This document shows positions 8,731 through 17,219 of a DNA stretch of 64,000 nt, piece after piece; the stretch's first letter is position 1, and each line of letters starts with the position of its first letter. Source of the DNA: Proteiniphilum acetatigenes DSM 18083 (lineage in GTDB: Bacteria; Bacteroidota; Bacteroidia; Bacteroidales; Dysgonomonadaceae); contig NZ_KB905697.1 in assembly GCF_000380985.1 (NCBI RefSeq), positions 62,001 through 126,000 of the forward strand, given 5' to 3'. The notes under the pieces were generated by a model, which ran no database searches, was not told the DNA's origin, and worked only from the letters and a program-made list of their open reading frames with translations. Position numbers and translations under genes: made by a program.

Positions 8731-8963
8731 GTGTCTTGGAAAAGTTCAACGAGTTAGACTTTTCCTGCGTTCGGCAAAACGAGTAAACCCGTTCTACTCT
8801 CACTTAACGGAAAAGTTCAAGTGAACTTAGTTGTTTTGAGTCGCCTTCGCTCCTCGATTTTCAATTCTACGCTCGACATAGTTAAAACAAGTTTTACCTC
8901 TGTGCTCGCTTATCGAAAACATTCAAGCAAGCTTGGTTTTTCTCTCGGCTTTCATTACATTTG
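8731..8963 (+). repeat. Dispersed intergenic repeat, copy B, ending in a promoter
   Basis: This long copy begins with a CTTGGAAAAGTTCAACGAG unit. It continues with an imperfect AACGAGTAAACCCGTT palindrome, CACTTAACGGAAAAGTTCAAG, a 21-bp word containing GTCGCCTTCGCTCCTCGA (8838-8858), TTCTACGCTCGACATAG and CGCTTATCGAAAACATTC. It ends in CAAGCAAGCTTGG and the TTGG/TACATTTG promoter. Copies at 5.2, 35.3 and 49.2 kb share the same blocks in the same order. Confidence 0.85.
8933..8963 (+). promoter_or_regulatory. Promoter for the DUF5686 gene (inside repeat copy B)
   Basis: TTGG (8933-8936), a 19-base spacer and TACATTTG (8956-8963) fit the Bacteroides TTTG-N19-21-TAnnTTTG promoter. The ATG follows 13 bases later, so the leader is very short. 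Confidence 0.75.
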
Positions 8964-8976
8964 TAACTTGTAATAA

Positions 8977-11130
8977 ATGAAAGGGAAAGTCACTCTATAC
9001 ATCCTGTTTCTGTTAATTGCTTCCTTCAAGAATTTCGCCTTAGCGACCGAGCTGCCGGTGGACACCATTATGAGGAGGGCAATGAGTGCCGCTGAAAAAT
9101 ATAACGATCTGGTAGAAAGTTTTTCAGCGGAAGTATATACGCGCACTTATGTAGAAACCCTGAAAAAGAATTTTCTCTATAAACATACTCATCTTATTCC
9201 CGATTTTGTACTGCACGATCCTCACAATGAGACAGCTTTAATTGAGACTATCAGCGATTTACGATTCGATTACCCGAATAATTATGTACAAGATGTACGG
9301 CATGTGACCGGCACGCTTACCAGCAGGAAAGACATAGACATGATACCTTTCGAGTTATTGAATATCAATATTTACGGCGAAACGACCAATGATGAGAGTT
9401 TTTTCATGCCCATCAGGTTCAAAACATCGAAATACTACCGCTACAGCCTGACACGCACCTTTATCGAAAATGAAAAAACCTATTACAGCATCAACTATAG
9501 TCCCATTTATGAAAACAGCAAACTCCTGAAAGGCAATTTTATTATTGAGAAGGGAACCTGGCGCGTGATTTTTTTCATGGGTGAAGGGATTGATATTTTT
9601 TCCAATTTTTCGTTCGAGATAACTATGGGAGACGATTGGGTCACTCATTATTTACCGGTGCAGCTCACTATTTATGAAACATCTTCATATTTAGGAAATG
9701 TACTGGCAAGCAGGCACCTTGCCACGATCGACTATAAGGAAATACAGTTGAGAAGAACTATGGAACCGGCGCGTTCTCTCAACATCAGCGACTTTTATAA
9801 GATAAGGCTGGACTCGGTGCCATTACAGAGTGACTCTGCCTTTTGGAATGAGCGCCGTCCCATACCTCTGCAAGCCATAGAAAAGGATGTGATGGCACAA
9901 CATCTGCAGCGGCAGGCAGAGGAAACTGTCCGGAAGGCCAACGGAGATTCTCTCCGAAGCCCGAATATTGCACAACAAGTAGCCCAGCGGATGGTGATGA
10001 ACTCCAACTATAAGTACCGTTCGACGGCAATAGGTTATTCGGGACTGTTGAATCCGCTGATGGTCGGATATACCTCACGAGATGGTGTGACCTACCGCCA
10101 GAAACTGTCTTTTAATTTTGACCTGAAACGAAACCGTACAGTAAAGATGAATGCTTTCGCAGGATATATGTTCCGACGCAAGGAATTCTTTACCGACGTG
10201 ACTACTACGTGGAATTATGATCCTTACCGGCTGGGAAGCGCCACCATCTCCATCGGGAACGGTAATCCGATTTACAGTTCACTCTTCGTCGACCAGATAC
10301 AAGACAGCCTCAATAACCGGGGGATCAACTTCGAGGATATCTCTGTGAATTACTACAGGGATTATTACCTGAAACTCTTTAATACCTACGAAGTGACCAA
10401 CGGATTACTTTTACACACTGGAATCGATTACCATATCAGAAAAAGTAAGGACAACATGAGCAAACTACGCTCTACCACCCCTGATAGTGAACCGATAGAA
10501 GACATGTTCGGTACCCGGAAATCATTTGCCCCGTTTATCCGCATCAGTTGGACTCCGAGACAATATTACCGGTATGACGGACGACAAAAGATCTATGAAC
10601 GGTCACCCTTCCCCACTTTCAAACTGGAGTTATCCCGAAGTTTCCAGCATATCCTTGGGAGCACAACAGAATACGACCGTATTGAGTTCGATATCAGCCA
10701 GAATATTCAGTTCGGATTGAGACACTCTTTTCAATATCATGTAGGCGCGGGTAAATTTATCAACCAGAAAACCGAGTATTTCGCCGACTTTGTCTATTTC
10801 TCCAAAAGCAACTTCCCCGAAAACTGGAATGACGGTCTGGGCGGCATTTTCAACCTGCTGAGCCGTGATCTGTATAACGCCTCCGACTCATACATTCAAG
10901 CGCATACCATGTTTGAAGCTCCTTTCCTGATACTGAAAAATATTCCGTTTATCTCTGACTTTGCAGAGAATGAACGAATTTACCTGAGTCAGTTATATAC
11001 TCCACAAATCGTCTCTTATACCGAACTCGGATATGGTATCGGCAACCGTTTTTTCAATGCCGGATTCTTCACCTCATTCCACAAAACCGGATTCAGACAG
11101 GTAGGAGTACGGGCGGCGTTTGAACTGTAG
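8977..11130 (+). CDS. DUF5686 family outer-membrane protein
   Basis: The 717-residue protein has a signal peptide (cleavage near LALA/TELP) and a soluble N-terminal part with DUF5686-like features (YNDLVESFSAEVYTRTYV, MIPFELLNINIYGE, YYSINYSP). A long aromatic, beta-strand-rich C-terminal half ends in VGVRAAFEL, with a terminal pattern suited to an outer-membrane barrel. Many DUF5686 proteins also carry an N-terminal carboxypeptidase-regulatory-like domain; here the mature protein starts directly with the DUF5686 part. The function is unknown. The gene is transcribed from a promoter within a dispersed repeat. Confidence 0.8.
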   Translation: MKGKVTLYILFLLIASFKNFALATELPVDTIMRRAMSAAEKYNDLVESFSAEVYTRTYVETLKKNFLYKHTHLIPDFVLHDPHNETALIETISDLRFDYPNNYVQDVRHVTGTLTSRKDIDMIPFELLNINIYGETTNDESFFMPIRFKTSKYYRYSLTRTFIENEKTYYSINYSPIYENSKLLKGNFIIEKGTWRVIFFMGEGIDIFSNFSFEITMGDDWVTHYLPVQLTIYETSSYLGNVLASRHLATIDYKEIQLRRTMEPARSLNISDFYKIRLDSVPLQSDSAFWNERRPIPLQAIEKDVMAQHLQRQAEETVRKANGDSLRSPNIAQQVAQRMVMNSNYKYRSTAIGYSGLLNPLMVGYTSRDGVTYRQKLSFNFDLKRNRTVKMNAFAGYMFRRKEFFTDVTTTWNYDPYRLGSATISIGNGNPIYSSLFVDQIQDSLNNRGINFEDISVNYYRDYYLKLFNTYEVTNGLLLHTGIDYHIRKSKDNMSKLRSTTPDSEPIEDMFGTRKSFAPFIRISWTPRQYYRYDGRQKIYERSPFPTFKLELSRSFQHILGSTTEYDRIEFDISQNIQFGLRHSFQYHVGAGKFINQKTEYFADFVYFSKSNFPENWNDGLGGIFNLLSRDLYNASDSYIQAHTMFEAPFLILKNIPFISDFAENERIYLSQLYTPQIVSYTELGYGIGNRFFNAGFFTSFHKTGFRQVGVRAAFEL

Positions 11131-11296
11131 AAGGTGATTAAAGTGAAAGGTGGAAAGGTTGATCCCAACCAATCGGGACAACTTGTCCTGATCTATCGGG
11201 AAGTAGTGGTAATTTGATGATTTAACGATGAGATAATCCCTGTGATAAGAACAAATTAAAAAGTTAAAAATAAAATCCGTATATTTCCGGAATATA

Positions 11297-11328
11297 GGAT
11301 ACGTCTCGGATAAGTTTCACTATATTTG
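11297..11328 (+). promoter_or_regulatory. Promoter region of ispE, short relic of the dispersed repeat
   Basis: GGATACGTCTCGGATAAG followed by TTTCACTATATTTGC resembles the right end of the dispersed repeat at 49.3 kb. TATATTTG (11321-11328) is a good -7 box 23 bases before the ispE start. The -33 box is poor. Between 11131 and here is only a 21-bp palindrome around GGACAACTTGTCC (near 11178) and AT-rich sequence. Confidence 0.55.
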
Positions 11329-11351
11329 CAAGAACAAAAGTTAAACTGCGA

Positions 11352-12242
11352 ATGATCTGTTTTCCCAACGCAAAAATTAATTTAGGGCTCCACGTTGTTT
11401 CCCGCCGCAGAGATGGCTATCACAACCTGGAGACTATTTTTTATCCTATCGGACTAAAAGACGCCCTGGAGATAATACCCCTGGCAGAAAGAGATGCGGA
11501 GATAGAGGAATTTACGGTAACCGGGGAATCAACGGGAACTGTGGATGAGTTTTCTCCCCGTAAATACCGTTTTTTCCCAACCGGCATTCCGATTGAGGGA
11601 GCACCGGAAAATAACCTGGTGATCAAAGCGCTGTACCTGATAGCCACTGAGAAAAAACTGCCGGAAATAGATATTCACCTGCTCAAAAAGATTCCGTCCG
11701 GTGCTGGATTAGGCGGCGGTTCTTCGGATGCAGCTTTCATGCTCAACTTACTCAACGAGACTTTCGATTTAGGATATTCAAAAGAGGAACTGATGCTTCG
11801 TGCTGCCCGTTTGGGAGCCGATTGCCCCTTCTTCATCCTGAACCGGCCTGCTTTTGCTACAGGTACCGGCGACAAACTGGAACCCATAGAGTTAGACCTA
11901 AGCAACTACATACTTTTACTTGTAAAGCCCGATATAATGGTCTCGACCAAAGAGGCTTACGCGATGATCACCCCGCGAAAACCGGATCTACCGCTGAGAG
12001 AGATTATCCGGAAACCACCTGAAACATGGAGAGAGCTACTGAAAAATGATTTTGAACCTCCTGTTTTCAAAAAATTTCCCGAAATTTGCAGGATCAGGCA
12101 AAAACTTTATGAAATGGGGGCGGTATATGCTTCCATGAGCGGGTCGGGCTCGTCCGTCTTCGGCCTCTTTGAAAAGGAACCTGATTGGCGGGGAGCATTC
12201 GGCGGTCATTTCGTTTGGAACAGTGATAAAGTGGGAAAGTAG
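11352..12242 (+). CDS. ispE: 4-diphosphocytidyl-2-C-methyl-D-erythritol kinase
   Basis: This cytoplasmic GHMP kinase phosphorylates CDP-methylerythritol in the non-mevalonate isoprenoid pathway. The 296-residue protein shows ANAKINLGLHV at the N-terminus, the ATP-binding IPSGAGLGGGSSDAA at about 115-129 and the C-terminal MSGSGSSVFGLF. Residues about 50-80 (ESTGTVDEFSPRK and neighbours) form a modest insertion next to the substrate loop. The S9 peptidase gene starts 33 bases downstream on the same strand, so the two may be cotranscribed without a functional link. Confidence 0.95.
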   Translation: MICFPNAKINLGLHVVSRRRDGYHNLETIFYPIGLKDALEIIPLAERDAEIEEFTVTGESTGTVDEFSPRKYRFFPTGIPIEGAPENNLVIKALYLIATEKKLPEIDIHLLKKIPSGAGLGGGSSDAAFMLNLLNETFDLGYSKEELMLRAARLGADCPFFILNRPAFATGTGDKLEPIELDLSNYILLLVKPDIMVSTKEAYAMITPRKPDLPLREIIRKPPETWRELLKNDFEPPVFKKFPEICRIRQKLYEMGAVYASMSGSGSSVFGLFEKEPDWRGAFGGHFVWNSDKVGK

Positions 12243-12275
12243 GAAAGTGGGAAGGTGATTTTTAGTTTATAAAAT

Positions 12276-14819
12276 ATGAAACGATATTCTTTTTTTTACA
12301 TCATTAGCGGGTTACTGCTGGTAATAAGCACAAAGGCGCAACAGCCGCTGATGCCGGACAAGATCTATTCTTTTGACCCGATTCCGGTACAGAGACCGGT
12401 AATGCTGGATAGTACAAACCTCGACAAATCCACCTTTTCGGATGAAAAGCTACTCGCCTATCCGGTCTCCTTTCCGGCACAGGAACGGTTTACCACAGAG
12501 CTGACTCCGGATACGGCCGGATTTTTCAACCTGACAAAACCACAACAGGGAGAAGCATTGCAACTATTCTCTTTCTTTGTCACCGGTGACCGCTATGGTA
12601 AAGGGAAACTCACCATAACATCACCCAACCCGCTGGAATTGTGGATCGATAATGTGAAACGGGCAACCAAAACACAGGTAAACGATAGCCTGCACCAGTC
12701 GGGATCAGTAGATACGAACCTGAACGGGCCGGCGAACAATGTGCGTATTGTCATTAAGATGCTCACCTCGGCAGAATATAAGGCAGATCCCGCTGTGAAG
12801 ATCGAACTGAAACCCGATGAGAAAGACTCCCTGCTCGTCTATACATTTAATAACATAGACAACCGAAGGATCAATATCAAAGATATTCTTGAAGGAAAAA
12901 GGGTGAATAGCTCTTCAGTTTCACCCAGTGGACGATTCGTGCTGCTAAGCCTGCGGGAGACGTTGTCCGGTGGGAATAGCCGGAGTTATACAGAGATATA
13001 TGATGCCAAGCAGAAACGGATGATCCTTTCGGAACCGGGCGGCAGAGCACAACTGAATTGGATGCCAAAATCAGACCTGCTCTATTATGTGGCCGATGAC
13101 AACAGCGGACGGACACTCTACACACTGGATCCGCTCACAGCAGAAACTAAAATTATTGCCGAAGGATTACCGAAAGAGAATTTCCATATGGCGCCCGATG
13201 AACAATCGGTTTTCTTCTCCACAAAGGAAAGCATTACCATCAGTAATCCCGGGGGGTTGAAACGGCTGCTCGGGATCGACGACAGGCTGCCGGGTTACCG
13301 TGACCGCTATTTTTTATACCGGCATTTCTTCGATACGGGCCTCACCCAACAACTCACCTTCGGACGCCAAACCGCTTCACTCAATGATGTGACTGGCGAT
13401 GTAAAGAGACTGCTCTTTTCCACTTCTGAAGAATATCTTCTGGAACGCCCTTTCCGCAGAAGTTCGCTCTATATGCTGGATTTGGAGACCATGGAGGTGG
13501 ATACGATCTGGAAAAATGAAACGTACGCCTACTCCGCCCAGTTTTCACCCGACGGAAAACAACTGTTGATCCACGGCGCTCCCGAAGCATTCGGAGGTAT
13601 CGGGCTTAATATCAAAGAGGGGCAGGTTGCCAACAGCTACGATACACAGTCGTTTATCATGAATCTGGCTACCCGGCAGGTGGAATCGGTCACCAAAAAC
13701 TTCGATCCTACCATTAGCGCACAGGAATGGAATGCGCAGGACGGATATATCTATTACCGCGTAGAAGAGGGTGACCGTGCAAATATGTACCGCTATGATC
13801 CGGGACGGAAAAAGTTCGACAAACTACCGCTCAAAGAGGATGTGATCCGCTCATTCAATATTGCCGAAAATGCCGCATGGGCGACTTATACAGGGGTAAG
13901 CACATCGAATTCGAATCGGAGTTACCTGCTGAACCTGAAGACGATGGAATCGACCCTGATCTCCGATCCTTATGCGGAACGACTGAGTAAACTGCAATTA
14001 GGAGAAGTGAAAGACTGGCAATTCACCAGTTCTTTCGGCGATGTGATCGAAGGACGTTACTACCTGCCTCCCAATTTCGATCCGAAGAAAAAATATCCGC
14101 TGATCGTTTATTACTATGGCGGAACCAGCCCTACATCACGAACATTTGAGAGCACTTATCCGTTACATGTCTATGCCGCGCAGGATTATGTGGTCTATAC
14201 GCTGCAACCGAGCGGTACTACCGGCTACGGACAGGAGTTCTCTGCCCGCCATGTGAATGCCTGGGGCGACCAGACTGCCGAGGAGATCATAGAAGGAACC
14301 AAAGCGTTCATAGCCTCCCACCCCTTTGTGGACGGAACAAAGATCGGTAATATCGGTGCATCATACGGCGGATTTATGACGCAGTACCTTATCACGAAAA
14401 CTGATTTGTTCTCCGCTTCGGTATCGCATGCCGGTATCAGCAATATTACCAGTTACTGGGGTGAAGGATTTTGGGGTTATTCTTACAGCGCAGGAGCAAG
14501 TGCAGGAAGTTATCCATGGAACAATCCGGATCTCTATGTAAAACAAAGCCCGCTCTTTTCTGCCGACAAGATCAATACACCGTTGCTACTACTGCACGGA
14601 ACGGCCGACACCAACGTGCCTATCGGTGAAAGCATCCAGATGTACAACGCCCTGAAACTGCTCGGCAAGGAGGCAGAATTTATCCAGGTGGAAGGTGAAA
14701 ACCATGCTATCTATGATTACGACAAGCGGATCGCCTGGAATAACGCTATCTATGCCTGGTTTGCCAAATGGCTGAAAGATGACTCCCGCTGGTGGGATTC
14801 GATGTTTCCTGACAATTGA
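12276..14819 (+). CDS. S9 family prolyl-oligopeptidase-type peptidase, secreted
   Basis: This 847-residue serine peptidase of the prolyl oligopeptidase family has a signal peptide (LLLVISTKAQQ). A beta-propeller-like N-terminal region with SPDGKQLLIHG and SPSGRFVLLSL blades precedes the alpha/beta-hydrolase domain from about 590. The nucleophile is Ser696 in GASYGGFMT, the likely catalytic Asp is 778 in LLHGTADTNVP, and the His is 810 in GENHAIY. It probably cleaves peptides in the periplasm; DPP4-like and acylaminoacyl-peptidase-like activities cannot be separated here. The last two codons and the stop lie inside a 14-bp tandem repeat that runs into the intergenic region. Confidence 0.9.
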   Translation: MKRYSFFYIISGLLLVISTKAQQPLMPDKIYSFDPIPVQRPVMLDSTNLDKSTFSDEKLLAYPVSFPAQERFTTELTPDTAGFFNLTKPQQGEALQLFSFFVTGDRYGKGKLTITSPNPLELWIDNVKRATKTQVNDSLHQSGSVDTNLNGPANNVRIVIKMLTSAEYKADPAVKIELKPDEKDSLLVYTFNNIDNRRINIKDILEGKRVNSSSVSPSGRFVLLSLRETLSGGNSRSYTEIYDAKQKRMILSEPGGRAQLNWMPKSDLLYYVADDNSGRTLYTLDPLTAETKIIAEGLPKENFHMAPDEQSVFFSTKESITISNPGGLKRLLGIDDRLPGYRDRYFLYRHFFDTGLTQQLTFGRQTASLNDVTGDVKRLLFSTSEEYLLERPFRRSSLYMLDLETMEVDTIWKNETYAYSAQFSPDGKQLLIHGAPEAFGGIGLNIKEGQVANSYDTQSFIMNLATRQVESVTKNFDPTISAQEWNAQDGYIYYRVEEGDRANMYRYDPGRKKFDKLPLKEDVIRSFNIAENAAWATYTGVSTSNSNRSYLLNLKTMESTLISDPYAERLSKLQLGEVKDWQFTSSFGDVIEGRYYLPPNFDPKKKYPLIVYYYGGTSPTSRTFESTYPLHVYAAQDYVVYTLQPSGTTGYGQEFSARHVNAWGDQTAEEIIEGTKAFIASHPFVDGTKIGNIGASYGGFMTQYLITKTDLFSASVSHAGISNITSYWGEGFWGYSYSAGASAGSYPWNNPDLYVKQSPLFSADKINTPLLLLHGTADTNVPIGESIQMYNALKLLGKEAEFIQVEGENHAIYDYDKRIAWNNAIYAWFAKWLKDDSRWWDSMFPDN

Positions 14820-14900
14820 CAATGGACAATTGACAATGGACAATTGATAATGGACAATTGATAATGGATAATTGATAATGGATAATTGAAAATTGAAAAT
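14811..14900. repeat. Tandem repeat of a 14-bp GACAATTGACAATG unit
   Basis: There are five in-phase 14-base units from 14811 to 14880 (GACAATTGACAATG twice, GACAATTGATAATG twice, GATAATTGATAATG once), then degenerate GAAAATTG units. The array begins within the last codons of the S9 gene and supplies its stop codon. It fills the gap to the next gene. Confidence 0.9.
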
Positions 14901-14936
14901 GAAGAATTGGTAATTGGTAATTAGTAATTCTAAAAT

Positions 14937-15722
14937 ATGAATCTGGAAAAACTTTGTAATGAGGTAAAAGAACTTGCACGCTCTACGGGGGAATATCTGA
15001 AAACAGAACAAACTGTCCTGCGTAAGAGGGATATTGAGTTAAAAAGTACCCGCAACTATGTGACATATATCGATAAAGAAGCAGAGAGGCGGTTAGTAGA
15101 GGGATTAAGCCGGTTACTTCCCGAAGCGGGATTCCTCACAGAAGAGGAAACAGTGGGGTTTGAACAGAAAGAGTACACATGGATCATCGATCCGCTGGAC
15201 GGCACTACCAATTACGTGCACGGCGATTCTCCTTTCTCGGTGAGTATCGCCTTGATGAAAGAAAATGAAATTATCCTGGGTGTGGTATATGATCCGCTGG
15301 CTGCACAGATGTATTCTGCCACCGGAGCGGGAAAAGTTTTTCTAAACGATAATCCGGTAAGAGTGAGCGGCCAATCCACCCTGACAAACGGCTATATAGG
15401 CTTCGGCATTCCGTACAGCCTAGATGAGAGGGGTGAACAGATCCTCAGAAATGCCATGAAGCAGTTTCGCAAATGCAGTTTCCGCATCAAGGGATCGGCA
15501 GCACTGGAAATCTGTTACATAGCGGCAGGTGTATGTGACGCTTACTTTCATAGCGGCCTCTCACCATGGGATGTAGCTGCCGGAGCATTTATCCTGCAAT
15601 GTGCCGGTGGAAAATGCAGCGATTTTTCCGGAGGTGACAATTACATTTTCAATAAAGAACTGGTCGCTTCAAACGGTATTATTCATCAGGAAATTATGGA
15701 AACCATCATACAGGGAAACTAA
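14937..15722 (+). CDS. Inositol monophosphatase family protein (3'(2'),5'-bisphosphate nucleotidase/SuhB-like)
   Basis: This metal-dependent phosphatase of the FIG superfamily shows all metal-site motifs: TEEET near 68-72, WIIDPLDGTTNYVHG with Asp85 and Asp88, and SPWDVAAGA with Asp212. The length (261) is normal. The substrate could be inositol phosphate, PAP or another sugar phosphate; sequence alone does not decide. The stop codon overlaps the ATG of the ZIP transporter gene (TAATG), so the two are translationally coupled. Confidence 0.88.
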   Translation: MNLEKLCNEVKELARSTGEYLKTEQTVLRKRDIELKSTRNYVTYIDKEAERRLVEGLSRLLPEAGFLTEEETVGFEQKEYTWIIDPLDGTTNYVHGDSPFSVSIALMKENEIILGVVYDPLAAQMYSATGAGKVFLNDNPVRVSGQSTLTNGYIGFGIPYSLDERGEQILRNAMKQFRKCSFRIKGSAALEICYIAAGVCDAYFHSGLSPWDVAAGAFILQCAGGKCSDFSGGDNYIFNKELVASNGIIHQEIMETIIQGN

Positions 15723-16514
15723 TGGAAAACCAGACTGTTCTAATAGCATTCCTGCTGACCCTCTTTGCCGGCTTATCAACCGGTATTGGCAGTTTGATCG
15801 CTTTTGGCTAAACGCACCAACACCAATTTCCTTAGCCTCTCACTGGGACTTTCCGCAGGTGTGATGATCTATGTTTCTTTCATGGAATTGATGCCTAATT
15901 CGTTGGAGTCGCTCACCGGCATATTTGGCCAGAAAACAGGTATGTTCTATATGATCCTTGGTTTTTTCGGAGGTATCGCACTGATCGCACTGATTGACTT
16001 CCTGGTTCCCAAATCCCAAAACCCACACGAAATACATGGTGTGGAAGAGATGAAGACAAACTACAGATTGAAACAGACCGGTATCATCACTGCCGTTACC
16101 ATCGCCATCCACAACTTCCCGGAGGGGATCGCCACTTTCATGTCGGCTATGAACTCCTTCGAAGTAGCCATCCCCATTACAGCGGCCATTGCCATCCACA
16201 ATATTCCCGAAGGGATTGCAGTATCGGTTCCTATTTATCACGCTACCGGAAGCAAAAAGAAAGCATTTTGGCTTTCATTTGCCTCAGGGCTGGCGGAGCC
16301 GCTGGGTGCGTTCATCGCTTTCCTGTTTCTGCTTCCTTTCTGGAATCCGGTGCTGGATGCGTTTATTCTCTCGGCCATTGCCGGGGTAATGGTCTTTATC
16401 TCTCTGGATGAGTTATTACCCACCGCAGAAAAATACGGTAAACACCATCTCTCCATTATCGGGTTGATGATTGGCATGGCGATTATGGCACTGAGCCTCT
16501 ATTTGTTCATCTAA
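15722..16514 (+). pseudogene. zupT: ZIP-family zinc/metal transporter, frameshifted near codon 28
   Basis: A ZupT-type divalent metal importer of the inner membrane is encoded in two frames. ATG 15722, overlapping the previous stop, gives MENQTVLIAFLLTLFAGLST... up to IAFG and a TAA at 15809-15811. The family sequence continues one frame over from about 15804 (AKRTNTNFLSLSLGLSAGVMIYVSF) to 16514. It carries both metal-binding motifs, HNFPEG and HNIPEG, in helices IV and V. Removing one base or adding two at CTTTTGGCTAA restores the frame. It may be a true mutation, a base-calling error or an unproven +1 shift; a TTG at 15804 would make only an N-truncated product. Confidence 0.8.
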
Positions 16515-16533
16515 ACAAAAAAGATTATTTTTG
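16502..16533 (+). promoter_or_regulatory. Promoter for the XRE-cupin gene
   Basis: TTTG (16502-16505), a 20-base spacer and TATTTTTG (16526-16533) match the Bacteroides promoter consensus. The -33 box overlaps the last codons of the zupT frame. Confidence 0.75.
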
Positions 16534-16577
16534 TTTCACGTTTTTACAGATCCATCAATACTCATACACAAACAGCG

Positions 16578-17138
16578 ATGACTACAGATATTAGACAAAT
16601 AGGTGAACGGATTAAAGGGTTGCGCGATGCGATCAACCTGTCCCCCGGTGAGATGGCTCATAGACTGGAAGTAGATACGGACGATTACCTGCAATTCGAA
16701 GCAGGAGAGAAAGATATCTCCGTCTCATTTTTACAGCGCATAGAGCGGGAGTTCAATGTGGATCTGGGTACCTTAATGTTTGGCACGGAGCCTCGGATGA
16801 ATTCTTACTTTATCACCCGGAAAGACAAAGGTGTAAGTGTGGAAAGGGTTTCAGCCTATAAATACCAATCACTCACCTCCGGCTTCACCAATAATGTGGC
16901 AGAGATTTTTGTCGTCACGGTAGAACCCAAGCCATTGGATATCGATTTTTACCAGAATATCCATGCAGGACAGGAATTCAACATGGTGTTGGAAGGAAGT
17001 ATGATGCTGCATATCAACGGCAAGAACCTGGTACTTGAAGAAGGCGACAGCATCTATTTCGATTCGTCGCTGCCACACGGTATGAAGGCGCTTAACGACA
17101 AACCGGTGAAATTTCTTGCCGTCATCCTATACCCATAA
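16578..17138 (+). CDS. XRE-family regulator with C-terminal cupin domain
   Basis: Residues 1-65 form a lambda-repressor-type helix-turn-helix (GERIKGLRDAINLSPGEMAHRLEVDTDDYLQFEAGEKDIS read in separate helices). Residues 105-186 form a cupin (HAGQEFNMVLEGSMMLHINGK, EEGDSIYFDSSLPHGMKAL). Proteins of this design usually sense a small ligand or metal and control a neighbouring catabolic gene. The acyl-CoA synthetase gene 81 bases downstream on the same strand is the likely partner and target, and the promoter before the regulator may serve both. Confidence 0.9.
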   Translation: MTTDIRQIGERIKGLRDAINLSPGEMAHRLEVDTDDYLQFEAGEKDISVSFLQRIEREFNVDLGTLMFGTEPRMNSYFITRKDKGVSVERVSAYKYQSLTSGFTNNVAEIFVVTVEPKPLDIDFYQNIHAGQEFNMVLEGSMMLHINGKNLVLEEGDSIYFDSSLPHGMKALNDKPVKFLAVILYP

Positions 17139-17219
17139 TCAATCGAGAAACAAAATATTTTCCTTCAACCGTCGAAATCTTTCCACAATCAAAGATCGTG
17201 ACGTCATAATACGGTTATC

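Noticed and set aside
14811-14900. A CRISPR array
   Set aside because: The units are 14 bases, directly adjacent, and have no spacers or cas genes.
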